A stretch of 7,708 nucleotides of DNA from JBDRTU01 sp043823825 (lineage in GTDB: Bacteria > Patescibacteriota > Patescibacteriia > Veblenbacterales > UBA10138): positions 1 through 7,708 of the forward strand of contig JBDRTU010000021.1 of assembly GCA_043823825.1 (NCBI GenBank). Direction: 5' to 3'. Each line of letters opens with the position of its first letter. Positions within the stretch are counted from its first letter, which is position 1. Below, piece after piece: positions 7,169-7,708 of this stretch. The position numbers and the translations under genes were made by a program. The notes under the pieces were generated by a model that had not been told where the DNA came from, ran no database searches, and saw only the letters and a list, made by a program, of their open reading frames with translations.

Positions 7169-7435
7169 ATGCCCTACTTCGTTTATATAATTCAAAGTCA
7201 GACAACGAAAAAGTTGTATATAGGACAGACAAATAATTTAGAAGGTCGCCTTAAAAGGCATAATAAAGGTGAGGTAAAATCAACAAGTAAATATAAACTC
7301 TGGTTACTTATCTATTCTAAAAAATTTAGTAGTAGAAGTGAAACGATTAAAATAGAAAGATACTTAAAATCTTTAAAAAATCCTAAATATATTTTAGAAA
7401 AAATTGTTTCTAAACAAAGCGGGCCCGTGGTGTAG
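7169..7435 (+). CDS. Small GIY-YIG nuclease domain protein (YhbQ/UPF0213-like)
   Basis: This 88-residue protein is a single GIY-YIG domain, the fold that hydrolyses phosphodiester bonds with one metal ion in UvrC, in homing endonucleases such as I-TevI, and in many uncharacterised small proteins. The signature is clear: V5-Y6-I7 (the GIY element), Y17-I18-G19 (the YIG element), the catalytic arginine R27 in the GRLKRHN motif with H31, and a probable metal-binding E63 in the IERYLKSLK motif. The length is normal for the single-domain family. The last residues (SKQSGPVV) do not look like the family and are encoded by the tRNA-Asp 5' flank and 5' end; the stop codon is tRNA bases 13-15. The ATG has no Shine-Dalgarno. 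The substrate is unknown. Close relatives have been discussed as repair-like or selfish, and the location at a tRNA favours the selfish reading without proving it. Confidence 0.9.
   Translation: MPYFVYIIQSQTTKKLYIGQTNNLEGRLKRHNKGEVKSTSKYKLWLLIYSKKFSSRSETIKIERYLKSLKNPKYILEKIVSKQSGPVV
7421..7432 (+). repeat. Direct repeat, right copy, within the tRNA-Asp 5' end
   Basis: GGGCCCGTGGTG covers the 5' acceptor strand, bases 8 and 9, and the first three bases of the D stem of the tRNA. It ends one base before the stop codon of the GIY-YIG gene (7433-7435), so the repeat also codes for that protein's last residues. It pairs with the left copy at 7086-7097. Confidence 0.5.
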
Positions 7436-7495
7436 CCTGGTTAACACGTCTCCCTGTCACGGAGAAGATCACCGGTTCGAATCCGGCCGGGCCCG
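7421..7495 (+). tRNA. tRNA-Asp, anticodon GTC
   Basis: A full cloverleaf of 75 bases can be drawn. The acceptor is GGGCCCG (7421-7427) with CGGGCCC (7488-7494), followed by discriminator G at 7495, the usual Asp identity base. The D stem is GTGT/ACAC (7430-7433, 7444-7447). The anticodon stem TCTCC/GGAGA (7449-7453, 7461-7465) holds loop CTGTCAC with GTC at 7456-7458, which reads GAC and GAU. The T arm has loop TTCGAAT (7476-7482) on stem CCGG/CCGG; the outermost T-stem pair, A7471 with C7487, is mismatched. CCA is not encoded and must be added by a nucleotidyltransferase. Base 9 is G and the D arm reads GTGTAGCCTGGTTAACAC, which is closer to archaeal than to common bacterial tRNA-Asp. The first 15 bases overlap the nuclease gene. 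Confidence 0.95.
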
Positions 7496-7629
7496 CTTTG
7501 TTTAGAAGGTCTCCCTGCTTCGCCCTGTAGTGTCACGCGAAGTGTGTCTACTGCTGGGTATAGAATCACCCCGATTAATGCGGAAGAGGGTGGTTTTTGG
7601 TTATAGACATTTTCTAGTATCATATATTT
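7496..7629. other. Non-coding spacer with tRNA-like fragments
   Basis: Between the tRNA and the next gene there is no frame with coding character. The first 12 bases are the right arm of the tRNA-flanking inverted repeat. GTCTCCCTG (7509-7517) and TGTCACG (7531-7537) repeat pieces of the tRNA anticodon arm in order. CTTCGC (7518-7523) can pair with GCGAAG (7537-7542) around a 13-base loop. A TATCAT-like -10 (7618-7623) lies close to the next start codon, but no convincing -35 accompanies it, so I do not call a promoter. Confidence 0.5.
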
Positions 7630-7708
7630 ATGAGTTACTTTATTATTATTCGTGGACAATTAGGATGTGGAAAAACAACTATAGCTAAAAGGCTCTCTGA
7701 AGTTCTGG
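7630..7708 (+). CDS. N-terminus of a P-loop nucleotide-binding protein, probably a small kinase
   Basis: The ATG at 7630 opens a frame that runs off the window after 26 codons. The peptide starts with a hydrophobic beta strand (YFIII) and goes straight into a Walker A loop, GQLGCGKT, at residues 9-16, followed by a helix (TIAKRLSEVL). A P-loop beginning at residue 9 with this strand-loop-helix layout is typical of small nucleotide or metabolite kinases of the adenylate kinase / AAA_33-type group, in which the loop holds the ATP phosphates. With the C-terminal part missing, the substrate cannot be told, and a P-loop ATPase of another type remains possible. There is no Shine-Dalgarno before the ATG. 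It is co-directional with the tRNA, 134 bases downstream. Confidence 0.75.
   Translation, partial: MSYFIIIRGQLGCGKTTIAKRLSEVL

Larger units (their letters stand above)
7086..7432 (+). mobile_element. Candidate minimal GIY-YIG cassette at a tRNA-Asp gene
   Basis: The segment from one tRNA-Asp-like direct repeat to the other contains two palindromic hairpins and a single small GIY-YIG nuclease gene, and nothing else. GIY-YIG domains are known from homing endonucleases and from repair and restriction enzymes, and tRNA genes are frequent integration targets. The nuclease gene is visibly more A-rich than the two large genes on the left. I see no transposase, integrase or intron core, so movement would have to rely on homing by recombination or on helpers elsewhere. 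The boundaries are inferred only from the repeats. Confidence 0.3.
7408..7507. repeat. 20-bp perfect inverted repeat enclosing the tRNA-Asp
   Basis: Bases 7408-7427 are the exact reverse complement of 7488-7507. The inner 7 bp of each arm are the tRNA acceptor stem. Apart from the unpaired-in-the-mature-tRNA base G73 and its partner C7420, the outer part lies wholly outside the tRNA, so the precursor can extend its acceptor helix from 7 to 20 bp. The left arm also encodes the C-terminus of the GIY-YIG protein. No T-run follows the right arm, so it is not a normal terminator. Confidence 0.85.

Noticed and set aside
7086..7510. Group I or group II intron carrying the GIY-YIG gene
   Set aside because: The segment of about 335 bases is almost filled by the gene and leaves no room for a catalytic intron core. 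The tRNA is uninterrupted.
7441..7659. Open frame of 72 codons on the - strand across the tRNA
   Set aside because: Its end, with the GRIRTGDLLRDRETC motif, is the antisense translation of the tRNA-Asp, a well-known source of false proteins. The rest covers the non-coding spacer and shows no family character.
1..7708. CRISPR array or long tandem repeats
   Set aside because: No regularly spaced direct repeats are seen anywhere in the window.

Overview
The window looks like a piece of a small, AT-rich bacterial genome, most likely from an uncultivated lineage such as the Patescibacteria (CPR). This is an inference. It rests on very large proteins with no family I recognise, on four gene starts that all lack a Shine-Dalgarno sequence, on a tRNA without an encoded CCA end, and on bacterial transcription signals (two TTGA-type/17 bp/-10 promoters and an intrinsic terminator). 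One signal points the other way: the tRNA-Asp has a D arm that looks archaeal, so a DPANN archaeon should be excluded before the taxonomy is accepted.

Layout. At 1-222 is the tail of a coiled-coil protein on the + strand, followed by a hairpin terminator at 244-280. Bases 318-6842 hold a convergent two-gene operon on the - strand: first a soluble 733-residue protein of unknown function (4641-6842), then, 15 bases on, a 1435-residue membrane-anchored coiled-coil protein (318-4625). The operon has a clear promoter at 6929-6957 whose -10 box sits at the centre of a 9-bp inverted repeat. Together the two genes fill about 85% of the window. They probably act together at the cell envelope, but no biochemical role can be assigned.

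Bases 6843-7168 are intergenic and divergent. They hold the operon promoter, a + strand extended -10 promoter (6995-7023), a T-rich leader and a compact structured element (7086-7155) that resembles a degenerate tRNA-Asp. Next comes a small GIY-YIG nuclease gene (7169-7435) whose last codons run into a tRNA-Asp(GUC) gene (7421-7495). The nuclease gene is bracketed by 12-base direct repeats that match the 5' end of the tRNA. The tRNA itself is enclosed by a 20-bp perfect inverted repeat.

The most interesting region is therefore 7086-7510. It reads like a minimal nuclease cassette that has inserted at, and remodelled, a tRNA-Asp gene. After a 134-base spacer the window ends in the first 26 codons of a P-loop protein, probably a small kinase (7630-7708).
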